Virus record (IMG/VR): IMGVR_UViG_3300017917_003822
Coordinates: 142,630-206,629 of that record
Strand: one strand, 5' to 3'
Origin: a virus
Length of the DNA: 64,000 nt
Positions 23,668-33,041 of this stretch are shown piece after piece; positions within the stretch are counted from its first letter, which is position 1; the number at the start of each line of letters is the position of its first letter. Below the pieces are notes generated by a model. It had not been told where the DNA came from. It saw only the letters and a list, made by a program, of their open reading frames with translations, and searched no databases. Position numbers and translations under genes: made by a program.

Positions 23668-23676
23668 GATATATAA
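23668..23676 (+). promoter_or_regulatory. Late-type promoter element (GATATATAA)
   Basis: Lies 106 nt before the ATG at 23783, giving an unusually long structured leader that starts with the inverted repeat at 23682. Confidence 0.45.
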
Positions 23677-23681
23677 AAAAC

Positions 23682-23705
23682 TGTATTGAAAGGTGCCTTT
23701 CATAC
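23682..23705 (+). repeat. Left inverted repeat flanking the zinc-ribbon gene
   Basis: TGTATTGAAAGGTGCCTTTC plus ATAC. The reverse complement of 24680-24703 reads TGTATTGAAAAGGTGCCTTT plus ATAC, differing by two single-base indels. The left copy is itself near-palindromic (GAAAGG/CCTTTC). Confidence 0.75.
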
Positions 23706-23782
23706 TTAGTGTCCCGGGTCAATTAAGGCCCTAGAGTTATTCAATTTTGAGTAGCAAAGGGATTTTAAAAAAAAGGTAAAAA

Positions 23783-24670
23783 ATGAAAAACAACAGAAGA
23801 CTGGTCTTAAATAGTAAAGACCAAAAACCAGAAGCTTGGGTTGCCGTATCCAACAACAGACAAAAAATCTACGGCTCAGATAACGATCTAGTTTATCTTG
23901 AAGACGGACAGGAGTTCCAAATAGAACTCTTTAATCCCACACAAATTTCCTATCTAGCAAAAATCTACCTAAATGGTAAGCTCATCAGTAGTTCAGGATT
24001 AGTTATTAAACCTGGACAGAGATACTTTTTGGATAGACACATCGACGAAAAGAAAAAACTACTTTTCTCAACGTACGATGTTGATGATGCTCCAGAAGTT
24101 AGGAAAGCAATCAAAAACAATGGAAAGATTAAGGTTGAGTTTTATCCCGAGGTGTTTATTAGCAACTCTTGGATCAATAGCGGTACCACTTACGTTCCGT
24201 ATAACCAACAATGGGGTGGTAATAATCTAACCATTCCAAATAATCCAATAACATGGGCAACAACATTTGGTAGGACAAACACCTATTTTTCGGGTGACTT
24301 GAACACTAAGACCACAACTAATCTTAACTACACTTCGACAAATACCGGAGGGATTACGTTCAGCACCGCAAATTCAATATCTGGAAATTCAGTAGCATTC
24401 AACTCGAATACAGGAGAGATTAAATGCTCAACTGCAGGATCATTTGAAACTGGTAGAATAGAGAAGGGTGAAAAATCGGACCAAACATTTGGAAGCGATT
24501 ACGGTTCATACTCATCAATTTGGAGTTATTGTTCCGAATACACAATCATGCCAAGATCCGTTAAGCCAGTCGAGGTTTCTGAAATCAGATCATATTGTAC
24601 CGGCTGTGGAACTAGAATGAAAAAGAAAACATGGAAATTCTGCCCTAACTGCGGGGAATCTCTAGAATAA
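23783..24670 (+). CDS. Zinc-ribbon protein of unknown function
   Basis: 295 residues. The N-terminal 115 residues look like a beta-rich domain, the centre (about 130-235) is Asn/Thr/Ser/Gly-rich low complexity, and the C-terminus holds a zinc ribbon with YCTGCGTRM and FCPNCGES (two CxxC). The leader is about 100 nt with hairpins, and the gene is framed by 24-nt inverted repeats. It may be a structural or host-interaction protein; nothing specific is recognised. Confidence 0.7.
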   Translation: MKNNRRLVLNSKDQKPEAWVAVSNNRQKIYGSDNDLVYLEDGQEFQIELFNPTQISYLAKIYLNGKLISSSGLVIKPGQRYFLDRHIDEKKKLLFSTYDVDDAPEVRKAIKNNGKIKVEFYPEVFISNSWINSGTTYVPYNQQWGGNNLTIPNNPITWATTFGRTNTYFSGDLNTKTTTNLNYTSTNTGGITFSTANSISGNSVAFNSNTGEIKCSTAGSFETGRIEKGEKSDQTFGSDYGSYSSIWSYCSEYTIMPRSVKPVEVSEIRSYCTGCGTRMKKKTWKFCPNCGESLE

Positions 24671-24679
24671 TTTAATTTC

Positions 24680-24703
24680 GTATAAAGGCACCTTTTCAAT
24701 ACA
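24680..24703 (-). repeat. Right inverted repeat flanking the zinc-ribbon gene
   Basis: Near-perfect reverse complement of 23682-23705, located 10 nt after the stop codon. It could pair with the 5' end of the same transcript. Confidence 0.75.
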
Positions 24704-24760
24704 ATTTACGAAATTTTATCAACAAATAACACTATAAATTCTTATTAAAAGAAAAATTAA

Positions 24761-26713
24761 GTGAGAATAGCCTACATAGTACCACATCTTTCAACCGGTG
24801 GGATGCCTGAATATCTCAGAAATAAGATAGAAAAGTTAAGAGAAGTTTCCGATGTTTGGGTTTTTGAAAAATTTAAAGAACCGGTCTATAATACCATTCG
24901 TTTAAGAATTGAGAAAATAATAGGTGAGGAGAGGATAATAACATGGGGAAAGGATCAAACTGGATCTTTCTTGAATAAGATTTTTGAAATAAATCCTGAC
25001 ATTATTCATTTTGAGGAACCATGCGAACAATTTGTCGATGATTTCCTTCTCGATGTAATATATTCAGGTGATAGAAAATATAAAATATTTGAGACCCTTC
25101 ATGACTCCTCGATTAAACCGGAGGAGAAAAGATACCTTCCTGATAAGTTTATCGTTGTTAGTCCATGGCAGGTTTATTTACTTAAAGACCTTGGTGTCCC
25201 GATTGAGATTATTGAACACGAGCTTAGTGAAAAAATTCTACCGTCGAGAGAAGAATGTATGAATCAACTTGGGTTGGATCCCAATAAAAAACATGTTGTT
25301 CAGATAGGTATTTTTACCCCAAGAAAAAATCAGAAGGAAACATCTGAAATTGCTAGATTTTTACCTGACGTTCAATTCCATTTTGTTGGTACATTGGCCG
25401 ATAATTATGCTTGGTATTGGGAACCGATAGTTAGAGGTCTTCCGCCAAATTGTAAAATATGGGGTGAAAGAGATGATGTTGATCTTTTTTATAAGGCATG
25501 TGATCTCGTCATATTTCCATCAGTAGAATTGTTTAATGACAAGGAGACAAGTCCACTAGTAATTAGAGAAACCATCAACATCGGAACCAAATTACTACTA
25601 AGAAACTTACCTGTTTATGTTGGAATGTATCAGGAATCTGATAATGTCACATTTATGAAAAACACAGCAATTGAAAATGCTAATCTAATAAAAAGTACAC
25701 TAAATATGGAACTCACCGGAACAAATAACAGAAACTTAGAAATCAGATTTAATCCCGAAAATAATGAGATTTCATTCTCCTTTTTGAGAAATGATTTGGT
25801 AGGTAACTTCTGGATCTCAGTTAAGGATGTTGATTCAAACGCATGTATCTATGCTTTCCAAATAAATTTGGAAGGTCCATGGCAGAATTTCTGGTGCATT
25901 CCGATACCTAAAGAATTTTATGATTTCGGCGGTGACAAGAATTTCACTGGATTCAAATTAGAAATTTATGTGGATAAAATGGATTCTTCTCCACTCATTT
26001 CTGAGAATTTCATAATCAAGAAAAGGATTAATAAAAAGATGATACCTAGCAACCCTTTTATAAATTTCGATCCAGTTTTCGTTAACTACTCTCAATTTTT
26101 TATCGACGGTATCTATAATTTATTCTTTGCTGGACAGAGAATAAAAACAGCTATCGACATTGGTGCTAATGTTGGTCTTTTTACTGAATGGGTGCTTGAT
26201 AGATTCGGCAGTGATACGGAGGTGATCTCGGTGGAACCTAACGAAACCGCAGCAAGGGCTTTCCAGGAGATTCATAAAGATAAGAATAATGTGAGATTAG
26301 CAAAATATGCTCTTTCGGACAAATCGGGTGAATTCATAGAGATGCTGGTAAACCCGGACAACAGCTTGATTTCAAGTATAGAAGGGACAGGTGAAGGATA
26401 CAGTGAAAGGCAAACCGCTGAAACCATCACCCTGATGGATCTGATGGAGAAATATAACATGACAGGGGCTGATCTATTAAAAGTTGACATAGAGGGAGCT
26501 GAATATCAGATGTTTGATGCTGTGACTTCGGATGATCTAAGAAGATTTAAGAATCTCCTGATAGAATTCCATAATAATGATGGTCGAGCGACACAGCTTA
26601 TTAAGAAAATCAGGGAGGCTGGATTTTATATCGATCTGAGAGATGATGACACTAGATACACAACGGACGAGAATAATGATAGAGGTACAATATTCGCAAC
26701 AAGAATAGATTAA
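24761..26713 (+). CDS. Bifunctional glycosyltransferase (GT-B) and FkbM-type methyltransferase
   Basis: 650 residues from GTG 24761. Residues about 1-310 are a GT4-like GT-B transferase (MRIAYIVPHLSTGGMPEYL; HVVQIGIFTPRKNQKE; and the ETSPLVIRETINIG donor site). Residues about 320-440 form a beta-rich linker. Residues about 460-650 are an FkbM SAM methyltransferase (AIDIGANVGLFTEW, SVEPNETAA, LLKVDIEGAEYQMF). The enzyme probably adds a sugar and methylates it. It is followed 2 nt later by a second two-domain transferase, so both likely act on one glycan, on a virion protein, DNA or the host surface. Confidence 0.85.
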   Translation: MRIAYIVPHLSTGGMPEYLRNKIEKLREVSDVWVFEKFKEPVYNTIRLRIEKIIGEERIITWGKDQTGSFLNKIFEINPDIIHFEEPCEQFVDDFLLDVIYSGDRKYKIFETLHDSSIKPEEKRYLPDKFIVVSPWQVYLLKDLGVPIEIIEHELSEKILPSREECMNQLGLDPNKKHVVQIGIFTPRKNQKETSEIARFLPDVQFHFVGTLADNYAWYWEPIVRGLPPNCKIWGERDDVDLFYKACDLVIFPSVELFNDKETSPLVIRETINIGTKLLLRNLPVYVGMYQESDNVTFMKNTAIENANLIKSTLNMELTGTNNRNLEIRFNPENNEISFSFLRNDLVGNFWISVKDVDSNACIYAFQINLEGPWQNFWCIPIPKEFYDFGGDKNFTGFKLEIYVDKMDSSPLISENFIIKKRINKKMIPSNPFINFDPVFVNYSQFFIDGIYNLFFAGQRIKTAIDIGANVGLFTEWVLDRFGSDTEVISVEPNETAARAFQEIHKDKNNVRLAKYALSDKSGEFIEMLVNPDNSLISSIEGTGEGYSERQTAETITLMDLMEKYNMTGADLLKVDIEGAEYQMFDAVTSDDLRRFKNLLIEFHNNDGRATQLIKKIREAGFYIDLRDDDTRYTTDENNDRGTIFATRID

Positions 26714-26715
26714 TA

Positions 26716-29040
26716 ATGAGAATAGCTCAAGTAACACCAGGCAACATACCAATTCCAACTAAGGGGTGGGGTGCTGTTGAAAAAATAATATGGGAGTATA
26801 CCAAGGTTTTGAGAAATCTAGGTCACGAGGTTGAAGTACTTTATGCTGATGATGTTATACCCGGTGAGTGGGATGTTGTTCATGTTCACATGGCAAATTT
26901 AGCCTTGATCTTAAAGGAGAGAGGTATACCATATGTTTTCTCGCATCACGATCATCACGCATATCATTTCGGTAAGAACTCGGATGTTTATAAACAGAAT
27001 TTAGAGGCAATAAAAGGGTCACAACTTTCTTTTGTTCATGCTAAATATCTGGTTGAATATTTTGGTTCACCTAAGAATCTCAGATATTTGAATCACGGAG
27101 CAAATACTAAGGATTATGGATTTTTTGACAGATCCAGAAATGTAGAAGAAGGTAATATTAGACTTCTGATGATGGCAAACAATGGGCTTGGTGGAAATCA
27201 TATGTATGACAGGAAGGGATTTATTCCTGGGGTAGAAGCTGCAAGATTACTTGGATTACCTATCACCATAATTTGTCCTAAATCCGGTAATTACGATCTT
27301 ATCTCTAGCATTAGTCCATATGATAAGATGAATGTTCTATATGATTTAGAATATGAGGATACGCTAACTGAGATGTCAAATCACGAGATATTCCTTAATC
27401 CCTCTATGTTAGAAGCAGGACATCCAAATCTAACAGTAACCGAGTCTATCGCCAGAGGGGTACCTGTAGTCGGAACAGCGGAGGAGGAGATACCGGGGAT
27501 CAGAAGAATACCACTTCCAACAGATTTAACCGTTGATGTCAATGATCTTGTTGATGGAATCTCTGAAGTCATATCCAAATACCCGTCATATGTTCTCGAA
27601 TGCAGGGATCAGAGAGAAATTTATTCCTGGGAGGTTGTGGTGTCCAGGATGTTAATGGACTACACAAATCATTTGAATATAAGTCAGAAAAGTCTTCTTC
27701 TTGACAGCTATAAATCAACAACCAAGAGAGAAGTTTCAAAAACACCTCATAGCGGGATCTATTCCTGGTTTAAATCTAGACCTTTCTTGTATAAGTCAAC
27801 GAAGACTAATTATGGAACTTCCGTTTCTTTTATTGACAAAATCACTGGTGAAATCATACATAAATGCAATTTCCCGACAGAACCTAGATCCTGGATACGT
27901 GCCATCTTTCCATCGGATAGGTATATTGATTGGAAAATAGTTGTTAGAGAAGGGGCAAAAATAATACATGAGAATGAGATGGATCTCCGAAATCATCACG
28001 TTCTGGTTAGAGGAGCCAACTCGGAGGACTATCAAAAACTAATTGAGTTTACCAATCTAACTCATTGTATACTAACCGTTGATTCTGATAGTGATCTTCC
28101 ATTTTTTAAATTAAAAGAAAACACAAACGATCATTATTATCTTGAGTTAAATATGAGCCAGATTTTGGACTTCTTCATAGAGAAGCCTAAGGTACAAAAA
28201 AGAACTCTGATAAACTTATCTCCTGAGTCTCTAGGTGACAATATTGCGTTCGTCCCATATGCAAACGAATATGGTAAAAAAATTGGGGAGATAGTGGATG
28301 TTCACTGTAAGTATGCATTCCTATTTGATGGAGTTTATGAATACATTAACTTTATTGACAACCCGGATTCTCAAAAATACACAGACTATATTAACATCGA
28401 TTATCTTTTCGATGTTCCGCTTCAGAGAGGATTCTCCGACCAATTGCTTCTAAATTATGAGGAGATTCGTCCAAGGGTAAAAGAACCTTCAGGTCAACCA
28501 CAAAAAATTACCGGGAAATATATCTGTTTTTCCATGCACAGTACTGCTCAGGCTAAGCATTGGAATAATAACAATTCTTGGTCTAAATTGTGTGATGAGC
28601 TTAAAAAGGTTGGTCTTAAGGCAGTTTGTATCGACAGACATTACTCGTTTGGCATAGAGGGTCATTGGAACGAGATACCATCCAACTGCATAAATATGAC
28701 TGGAGGAGACCTGAATAGTATGTCATTACTCATTCAAAATTGTGAGTTTTTCATAGGATTATCAAGCGGATTGTCTTGGTTGGCACATGGTCTAGGTAAG
28801 AAAGTCGTTATGATCTCCGGGGTAACATCCAAAGATAATGAGTTTACCAAAGATTGCATCAGATTGCACAGAGAAGATGTTTGTAATTCGTGTTTCAATA
28901 AACCAGATCAATATAAGTTCGACAAGGGAGATTGGCTTTGGTGTCCTGTTCACAAAGGAACGCCAAGAGCTTTTGAATGCACAAAGAAGATCTCAGCCAA
29001 ACAGGTTATGGATTCACTGAAAGCAAATAAGTGGATATAG
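26716..29040 (+). CDS. Bifunctional glycosyltransferase: GT4 plus TibC-like O-heptosyltransferase domain
   Basis: 774 residues. The N-terminal half is a GT-B/GT4 transferase (PTKGWGAVEKIIW; NHGANTKDYG; MMANNGLGG; PSMLEAGHPNLTVTESIARG). The C-terminal 310 residues resemble the bacterial autotransporter heptosyltransferase group (GT9-like: LINLSPESLGDNIAF, FSMHSTAQAKHWNN, FIGLSSGLSWLAHGLGKKVV). It ends with four cysteines (DVCNSCFNK, LWCPVHK, FECTKKI) spaced like the iron finger of TibC-type enzymes, which glycosylate serines of adhesins. A protein acceptor, perhaps a fibre or the Thr-rich linkers at 45.8 kb, is an inference. Confidence 0.82.
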   Translation: MRIAQVTPGNIPIPTKGWGAVEKIIWEYTKVLRNLGHEVEVLYADDVIPGEWDVVHVHMANLALILKERGIPYVFSHHDHHAYHFGKNSDVYKQNLEAIKGSQLSFVHAKYLVEYFGSPKNLRYLNHGANTKDYGFFDRSRNVEEGNIRLLMMANNGLGGNHMYDRKGFIPGVEAARLLGLPITIICPKSGNYDLISSISPYDKMNVLYDLEYEDTLTEMSNHEIFLNPSMLEAGHPNLTVTESIARGVPVVGTAEEEIPGIRRIPLPTDLTVDVNDLVDGISEVISKYPSYVLECRDQREIYSWEVVVSRMLMDYTNHLNISQKSLLLDSYKSTTKREVSKTPHSGIYSWFKSRPFLYKSTKTNYGTSVSFIDKITGEIIHKCNFPTEPRSWIRAIFPSDRYIDWKIVVREGAKIIHENEMDLRNHHVLVRGANSEDYQKLIEFTNLTHCILTVDSDSDLPFFKLKENTNDHYYLELNMSQILDFFIEKPKVQKRTLINLSPESLGDNIAFVPYANEYGKKIGEIVDVHCKYAFLFDGVYEYINFIDNPDSQKYTDYINIDYLFDVPLQRGFSDQLLLNYEEIRPRVKEPSGQPQKITGKYICFSMHSTAQAKHWNNNNSWSKLCDELKKVGLKAVCIDRHYSFGIEGHWNEIPSNCINMTGGDLNSMSLLIQNCEFFIGLSSGLSWLAHGLGKKVVMISGVTSKDNEFTKDCIRLHREDVCNSCFNKPDQYKFDKGDWLWCPVHKGTPRAFECTKKISAKQVMDSLKANKWI

Positions 29041-29045
29041 AACTA

Positions 29046-29054
29046 AATATATAG
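29046..29054 (+). promoter_or_regulatory. Late-type promoter element (AATATATAG)
   Basis: Lies 19 nt before the ATG of the secreted nuclease gene at 29074. Confidence 0.4.
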
Positions 29055-29073
29055 AGGAAAATATAACTATTAA

Positions 29074-29667
29074 ATGAAAAGAATTTTATTTATTTTTCTA
29101 CTTCTTCCTCTGATATCCTTCTCCCAGATTTTAAGGGATTCGGTTAGAGTAAAAAACGAGATCTATGAGGTGATTTACAGTGAAAAATTGGAACAACCCA
29201 GATGGATCAGATACGCCGTTCAATGTCCAAACGGAACAGCTTCTAGATCTGGAATGGACTTCTATACCAATGACACGATAAAAACTTCTAGTCACGAAGA
29301 TTATGTAAAAAATGTTTATGATAAGGGGCATTTAGCACCAGCCGCTGATTTTAATTGTACCAGAGAGCTACTATACAAGACTTTTAGCTATTTAAACTGC
29401 GCTTTACAGAATCAGTATCTCAACAGAGGAGTTTGGAGAATGTTGGAGGAGTATGAAAGAGAATTAGCTAAGAAGGAACCAGTTATAGTGGAGATAGAGG
29501 TAGTTTTCGACTCAAATTCATTAAAACTGCCTACCGGGGCAACAGTTCCTAATGGATTCTATAAAACAATTATTCTGGAGAGGTCCAAAAAAACCATTAA
29601 ATATTATTTTCCAAACGAAGCTCCAAAGAAGGCCAGGTTCTTTGACTATGAAATATCGAAGAAATAA
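29074..29667 (+). CDS. Secreted DNA/RNA non-specific endonuclease
   Basis: 197 residues. A signal peptide (MKRILFIFLLLPLISFSQ) leads into a Serratia/NucA-type nuclease domain with the DKGHLAPAADF catalytic motif (Asp83-His86) and the metal-ligand Asn in QNQYLNRGVW (Asn117). The family cleaves DNA and RNA with a beta-beta-alpha metal finger. Export to the periplasm suggests degrading incoming phage DNA (superinfection exclusion), scavenging nucleotides or clearing DNA at lysis. A late-type element lies upstream. Confidence 0.87.
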   Translation: MKRILFIFLLLPLISFSQILRDSVRVKNEIYEVIYSEKLEQPRWIRYAVQCPNGTASRSGMDFYTNDTIKTSSHEDYVKNVYDKGHLAPAADFNCTRELLYKTFSYLNCALQNQYLNRGVWRMLEEYERELAKKEPVIVEIEVVFDSNSLKLPTGATVPNGFYKTIILERSKKTIKYYFPNEAPKKARFFDYEISKK

Positions 29668-29685
29668 GAAACTTAACCAAAAAAA

Positions 29686-29694
29686 GATATATAA
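29686..29694 (+). promoter_or_regulatory. Late-type promoter element (GATATATAA)
   Basis: Lies 20 nt before the ATG at 29715. Confidence 0.5.
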
Positions 29695-29714
29695 TAAAAA
29701 TAAAAAATATAAAC

Positions 29715-30176
29715 ATGGAAAACAAAATAGCTTCATTTGAAGAGTTTAAAAAAAGAGCCGCAAACGTTACTGAAGAAAATGCAGAGATGGCTCAGGATAA
29801 TCATCAACACGAGGGGAACGACCACGAAGGTCATCAACACTATATGTTCTTTCAAAATCTAGCATCAATTAAGCATCACATTGAGGAGATTCTAAAAATG
29901 AATCCAGATCAGATAGATGCTTTATTAAAAGATGGACACGATTGGGCATCTGATCATATTGCAACTTCCAAAGATGATATTCAAGAAGTTGCTGAGTGGC
30001 TTAGAAATGAAACTGAAGGAGCACACGATAATCACGATGAAGAGGAGGAGGTTGAAACTTCGGTAGTTATCGAAACACCAGAGGGTGGAGAGGAAGAAGA
30101 GAGCGACGAAGAGGAGGAAGACGATGATGAAGAGGAAGAGACTGAGGAAGAGGAATCAGAGGAGGAAGAAGGGTAA
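29715..30176 (+). CDS. His- and Glu-rich acidic protein with N-terminal packaging-like tag
   Basis: 153 residues. It starts MENKIASFEEFKKRA, a tag-family segment without an obvious cleavage site. A His-rich stretch (DNHQHEGNDHEGHQH) and a helical middle are followed by a C-terminal 50 residues of almost only Glu/Asp. It may be a packaged, scaffold-like or metal-binding protein. Own late-type element and terminator. Confidence 0.7.
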   Translation: MENKIASFEEFKKRAANVTEENAEMAQDNHQHEGNDHEGHQHYMFFQNLASIKHHIEEILKMNPDQIDALLKDGHDWASDHIATSKDDIQEVAEWLRNETEGAHDNHDEEEEVETSVVIETPEGGEEEESDEEEEDDDEEEETEEEESEEEEG

Positions 30177-30207
30177 TTAAAAACCACAAATATCAATATA
30201 TCACAGG

Positions 30208-30232
30208 GGGCAGATTAATCTGCCCTTTTTTA
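30208..30232 (+). terminator. Rho-independent terminator
   Basis: Perfect GGGCAGATT/AATCTGCCC palindrome followed by TTTTTTATT. Confidence 0.85.
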
Positions 30233-30263
30233 TTGAAACTAATTTAAAACCATTCCATATGAT
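30233..30263 (+). promoter_or_regulatory. Candidate two-box promoter (TTGAAACT, 19 nt, TATGAT)
   Basis: TTGAAA at 30233-30238 and TATGAT at 30258-30263, 16 nt before the ATG at 30279. It has the same box and spacing as 36601 and nearly the same as 10410. Possibly a middle promoter. Confidence 0.35.
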
Positions 30264-30278
30264 ATTAAAAATCACATT

Positions 30279-30911
30279 ATGAAGGTAGAATTTGCTGAAT
30301 CATTTGGGGATTCAATTAAGAGACTAATCAGAAGGGAAACTTGGTGGTACAAGACATACTCAACTCTTAGATACGATCTCCCACACTTTTTCAAAAACAT
30401 ATATCTATTCAGAAAGAATCTTTGGAACCACAGATGGTGGGATTATCGATTCACACTCGATCTTATGAAGACCTCATTGGAAATAATGGAGAAGGGTATG
30501 CACAACGGACTGGAGGTACATGAATCTAGGGATAAGAAAATTGCCAAAATGCAAAGGGTTATCCAGATACTAGATAATATCCAGAAGGATTCCTATATAG
30601 AAATGGCAGAATCGGAATTGGGTGATCTTGTGATGAGAGACTGGGAATTTGAGGATATCCCAGATAAACCTGGATTTTCTAGATTGGTTGATAATGAAAC
30701 CGAGGCAGAAAAGAAACACAACAGAAGGGTTTTTAGTAGGGCAAGAAAACTGGAAGAATCCGAATGGAATGAATTGTGGGATATTCTGAAAGGACCTGAC
30801 CATAGGAAATTCAAAAAGCATTTGAAGACTCTAAGTGAGGAGGAGAGAAATAAAGATTCCGTTTATTATGAATGGTTTGATGGATCTGGGTTAAACGGAT
30901 GGTGGGATTGA
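30279..30911 (+). CDS. Hypothetical Trp/Arg-rich protein
   Basis: 210 residues with a Trp/Tyr-rich N-terminal half (WWYKTYSTLRYDLPHFFKN; NHRWWDYRFTLDLMKTSLEI) and a charged helical C-terminus. The next gene overlaps its stop (TGATG). The N-terminal pattern seems familiar from large phages, but no function is known. Confidence 0.7.
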   Translation: MKVEFAESFGDSIKRLIRRETWWYKTYSTLRYDLPHFFKNIYLFRKNLWNHRWWDYRFTLDLMKTSLEIMEKGMHNGLEVHESRDKKIAKMQRVIQILDNIQKDSYIEMAESELGDLVMRDWEFEDIPDKPGFSRLVDNETEAEKKHNRRVFSRARKLEESEWNELWDILKGPDHRKFKKHLKTLSEEERNKDSVYYEWFDGSGLNGWWD

Positions 30912-31537
30912 TGAACAAAGTTAAGTACACAGAGAAACAAATTCAGGATGCTTTAGAAAAGCATTATGATAAGAGTGGAATAAAGTACACAGTCAGTAAT
31001 TTATATCTGTTTAAGTACAATTGGGAAACTGATTTTCTCGTTGTCCAGAAGGCTTCCAAATACTGCTACGAAATAGAAATAAAAACTAGCAGAGCGGATT
31101 TCTTTAATGATTTCAAGAAAACAGAGAAACACACGATACTTAAAGAGGGTACACACCAGGTAAAAAAATATCGTTATAAATATGACCCGGTGACTAAAAG
31201 AAACACCCCGGACCATTATTACGAGACTCAGGAATGGAAATTCAGGCCCAATAGATTCTATTATTGCGTACCTGAAGATCTAATAAAACCTGAAGAGGTT
31301 CCTGATTATGCAGGTCTGATGTATATTAACGATACAAATAAAATCCGAATAGTAAAGGAAGCAACATTTCTACATAAAGAAAAACTTGAGTTAATTAAGC
31401 CTCTCTGTGACAAGTTTTATTACTACTGGAAAAATGCAAGATCTGCCAATCTTATACTCGAGAAAAAGATTAATGAATACAAAGAAACTTACAATATAAG
31501 CGAATCTAAAAAACCTAAAAAATTCAAAGAAAAATGA
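30911..31537 (+). CDS. Putative PD-(D/E)XK-like nuclease (MmcB-like)
   Basis: 208 residues from ATG 30911. The N-terminal half has ETDFLVVQKASKYCYEIEIKT and SRADFFNDFKKTEKH, giving the D...ExK core of PD-(D/E)XK nucleases in the arrangement seen in MmcB-type DNA repair proteins. The C-terminal part is basic. The start overlaps the upstream stop, and the 3' end overlaps the next ORF by 4 nt. Repair or recombination nuclease activity is inferred. Confidence 0.6.
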   Translation: MNKVKYTEKQIQDALEKHYDKSGIKYTVSNLYLFKYNWETDFLVVQKASKYCYEIEIKTSRADFFNDFKKTEKHTILKEGTHQVKKYRYKYDPVTKRNTPDHYYETQEWKFRPNRFYYCVPEDLIKPEEVPDYAGLMYINDTNKIRIVKEATFLHKEKLELIKPLCDKFYYYWKNARSANLILEKKINEYKETYNISESKKPKKFKEK

Positions 31538-32292
31538 TCTGGAACCTTCTAATCAAAAACACAACTCCCTACAAAGGAAAACTTAAAGTTAAATTTGAAA
31601 AATCACCGTATTACATAGGTTCTTCTTCAGGCAAGTTAAATAAAGTACATCTGAATCTGGGGTTCACTAAATTGGTATCCAGAATGATGCCATTCCAAAA
31701 TTTGGATGGATGGATGGCCGACCCTAAGAAAATCGAGACGATAGAAAAATACACCGGAGGAAAGATAGCTTCGCATGTTGTTGATAATAGACCTTCCGAT
31801 GAATTCACTTTACACAATTCATTTCTAACATCCGACAAAAAATATATCGGTGATATAGAGAGGGCCTGGTGGTATTACACTTCGAATTTGGTCGTGTGCG
31901 ATGATTACCCACATGGTGTTGCAATAAAAGTTAATCCGGATCTTTTTAAAGGTAATCATAATCCAGTAGATTCATACTCAGCTTCATATATCGAGGGGTA
32001 TTACGGGTACACACACAGGGGTGGATCACTATTTAAAATAGGAGACAGATTATTTGATGCTGACTATGTACCAGTTGAAAGTGACTATCCCGAGTGGCAG
32101 TGGGCTGGTTGGCAAATAAAATATGATGAATCTCTCAAGAAAGCAAAGAAGGAGAATGATGAATTCACGATCAAATATCTCGTTGAGGATGGGGTTGGTT
32201 CATTTATACCATTCAGGCTAAGAGGGAGAAAGGAAATAGAAAATCTCGAAGAAGCATTACAAGCAGCAATAAACCTATCAAAATACCTTTAA
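31534..32292 (+). CDS. Hypothetical protein
   Basis: 252 residues, aromatic-rich with many Tyr/Trp (IERAWWYYTSNLVVCDDYPHG; YIEGYYGYTHRGGSLF), predicted globular alpha/beta. Overlaps on both sides show it belongs to the 30279-33124 operon. Not recognised. Confidence 0.7.
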   Translation: MIWNLLIKNTTPYKGKLKVKFEKSPYYIGSSSGKLNKVHLNLGFTKLVSRMMPFQNLDGWMADPKKIETIEKYTGGKIASHVVDNRPSDEFTLHNSFLTSDKKYIGDIERAWWYYTSNLVVCDDYPHGVAIKVNPDLFKGNHNPVDSYSASYIEGYYGYTHRGGSLFKIGDRLFDADYVPVESDYPEWQWAGWQIKYDESLKKAKKENDEFTIKYLVEDGVGSFIPFRLRGRKEIENLEEALQAAINLSKYL

Positions 32293-33041
32293 TGAAAACT
32301 ACGGCAATATCCAGAAGAGCATATCAGAAGTATCTGTCAGCTGTCAAGTTGAGCAGCTCCGGTGAGTGGTGCAAGATAATTAGTAATGATGAATCAAATT
32401 CACCAGAACCCTACGCTATTGAAGAATTTATAAACCTTCTATTGGTTGATGATGAGTTTTATTCAAAATGGGGTGATGATTGTTGTGATGAACTAACCTA
32501 TGAGGAGAGATATAAGTATTGGTTCGCCAATAATTATGAAACAGGAATGGAATATTACGAGGGGATTGTTCCAGATTTTGATAATAGTTATTATAGACCC
32601 ACTCCCAAAAGAAAATTAAGAGAATCCATCACCGAGAAGTACATTGATTTTATATTAAATGAAATGATACCGTCGGTAATGAGAGTGGAGTTACCTTCAC
32701 CACAAGAAGACGGAAAGCATCTGTGGGTTAAATTAGGTCCTGTTGTTTACATGGATGTTAAGCTGGATGTTATTGAGAGGTACACTAGGTCCGTTTTATT
32801 AAGGCTTTCTTTTGACAGATATGAGATTGATCAATTATTTTTTATTCCAATAGAATCTGCACCAACCAGAATCAGAGATAAATTTTACAGTAAAATCTCA
32901 AGGATAGCTTATCAGGCTTTTCTAGATGACGACAGACGTGATGACGTGAAGAGAATGTATGAGGAGAAGTCTAGAAAAATATTTTCCTCCATAGGGGATG
33001 TCGTTTCGAAAATGAATGACCATAAAAAAGCACAAGAATGA
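32292..33041 (+). CDS. Hypothetical protein
   Basis: 249 residues, acidic, starting in a TAATG overlap with the previous gene. It has a CCDELTYEERYKYWF patch and a helical C-terminus. No function recognised. Confidence 0.7.
   Translation: MKTTAISRRAYQKYLSAVKLSSSGEWCKIISNDESNSPEPYAIEEFINLLLVDDEFYSKWGDDCCDELTYEERYKYWFANNYETGMEYYEGIVPDFDNSYYRPTPKRKLRESITEKYIDFILNEMIPSVMRVELPSPQEDGKHLWVKLGPVVYMDVKLDVIERYTRSVLLRLSFDRYEIDQLFFIPIESAPTRIRDKFYSKISRIAYQAFLDDDRRDDVKRMYEEKSRKIFSSIGDVVSKMNDHKKAQE

Noticed and set aside
23700-23782. Riboswitch in the leader of the zinc-ribbon gene
   Set aside because: Hairpins are present but no known riboswitch core could be matched by eye.
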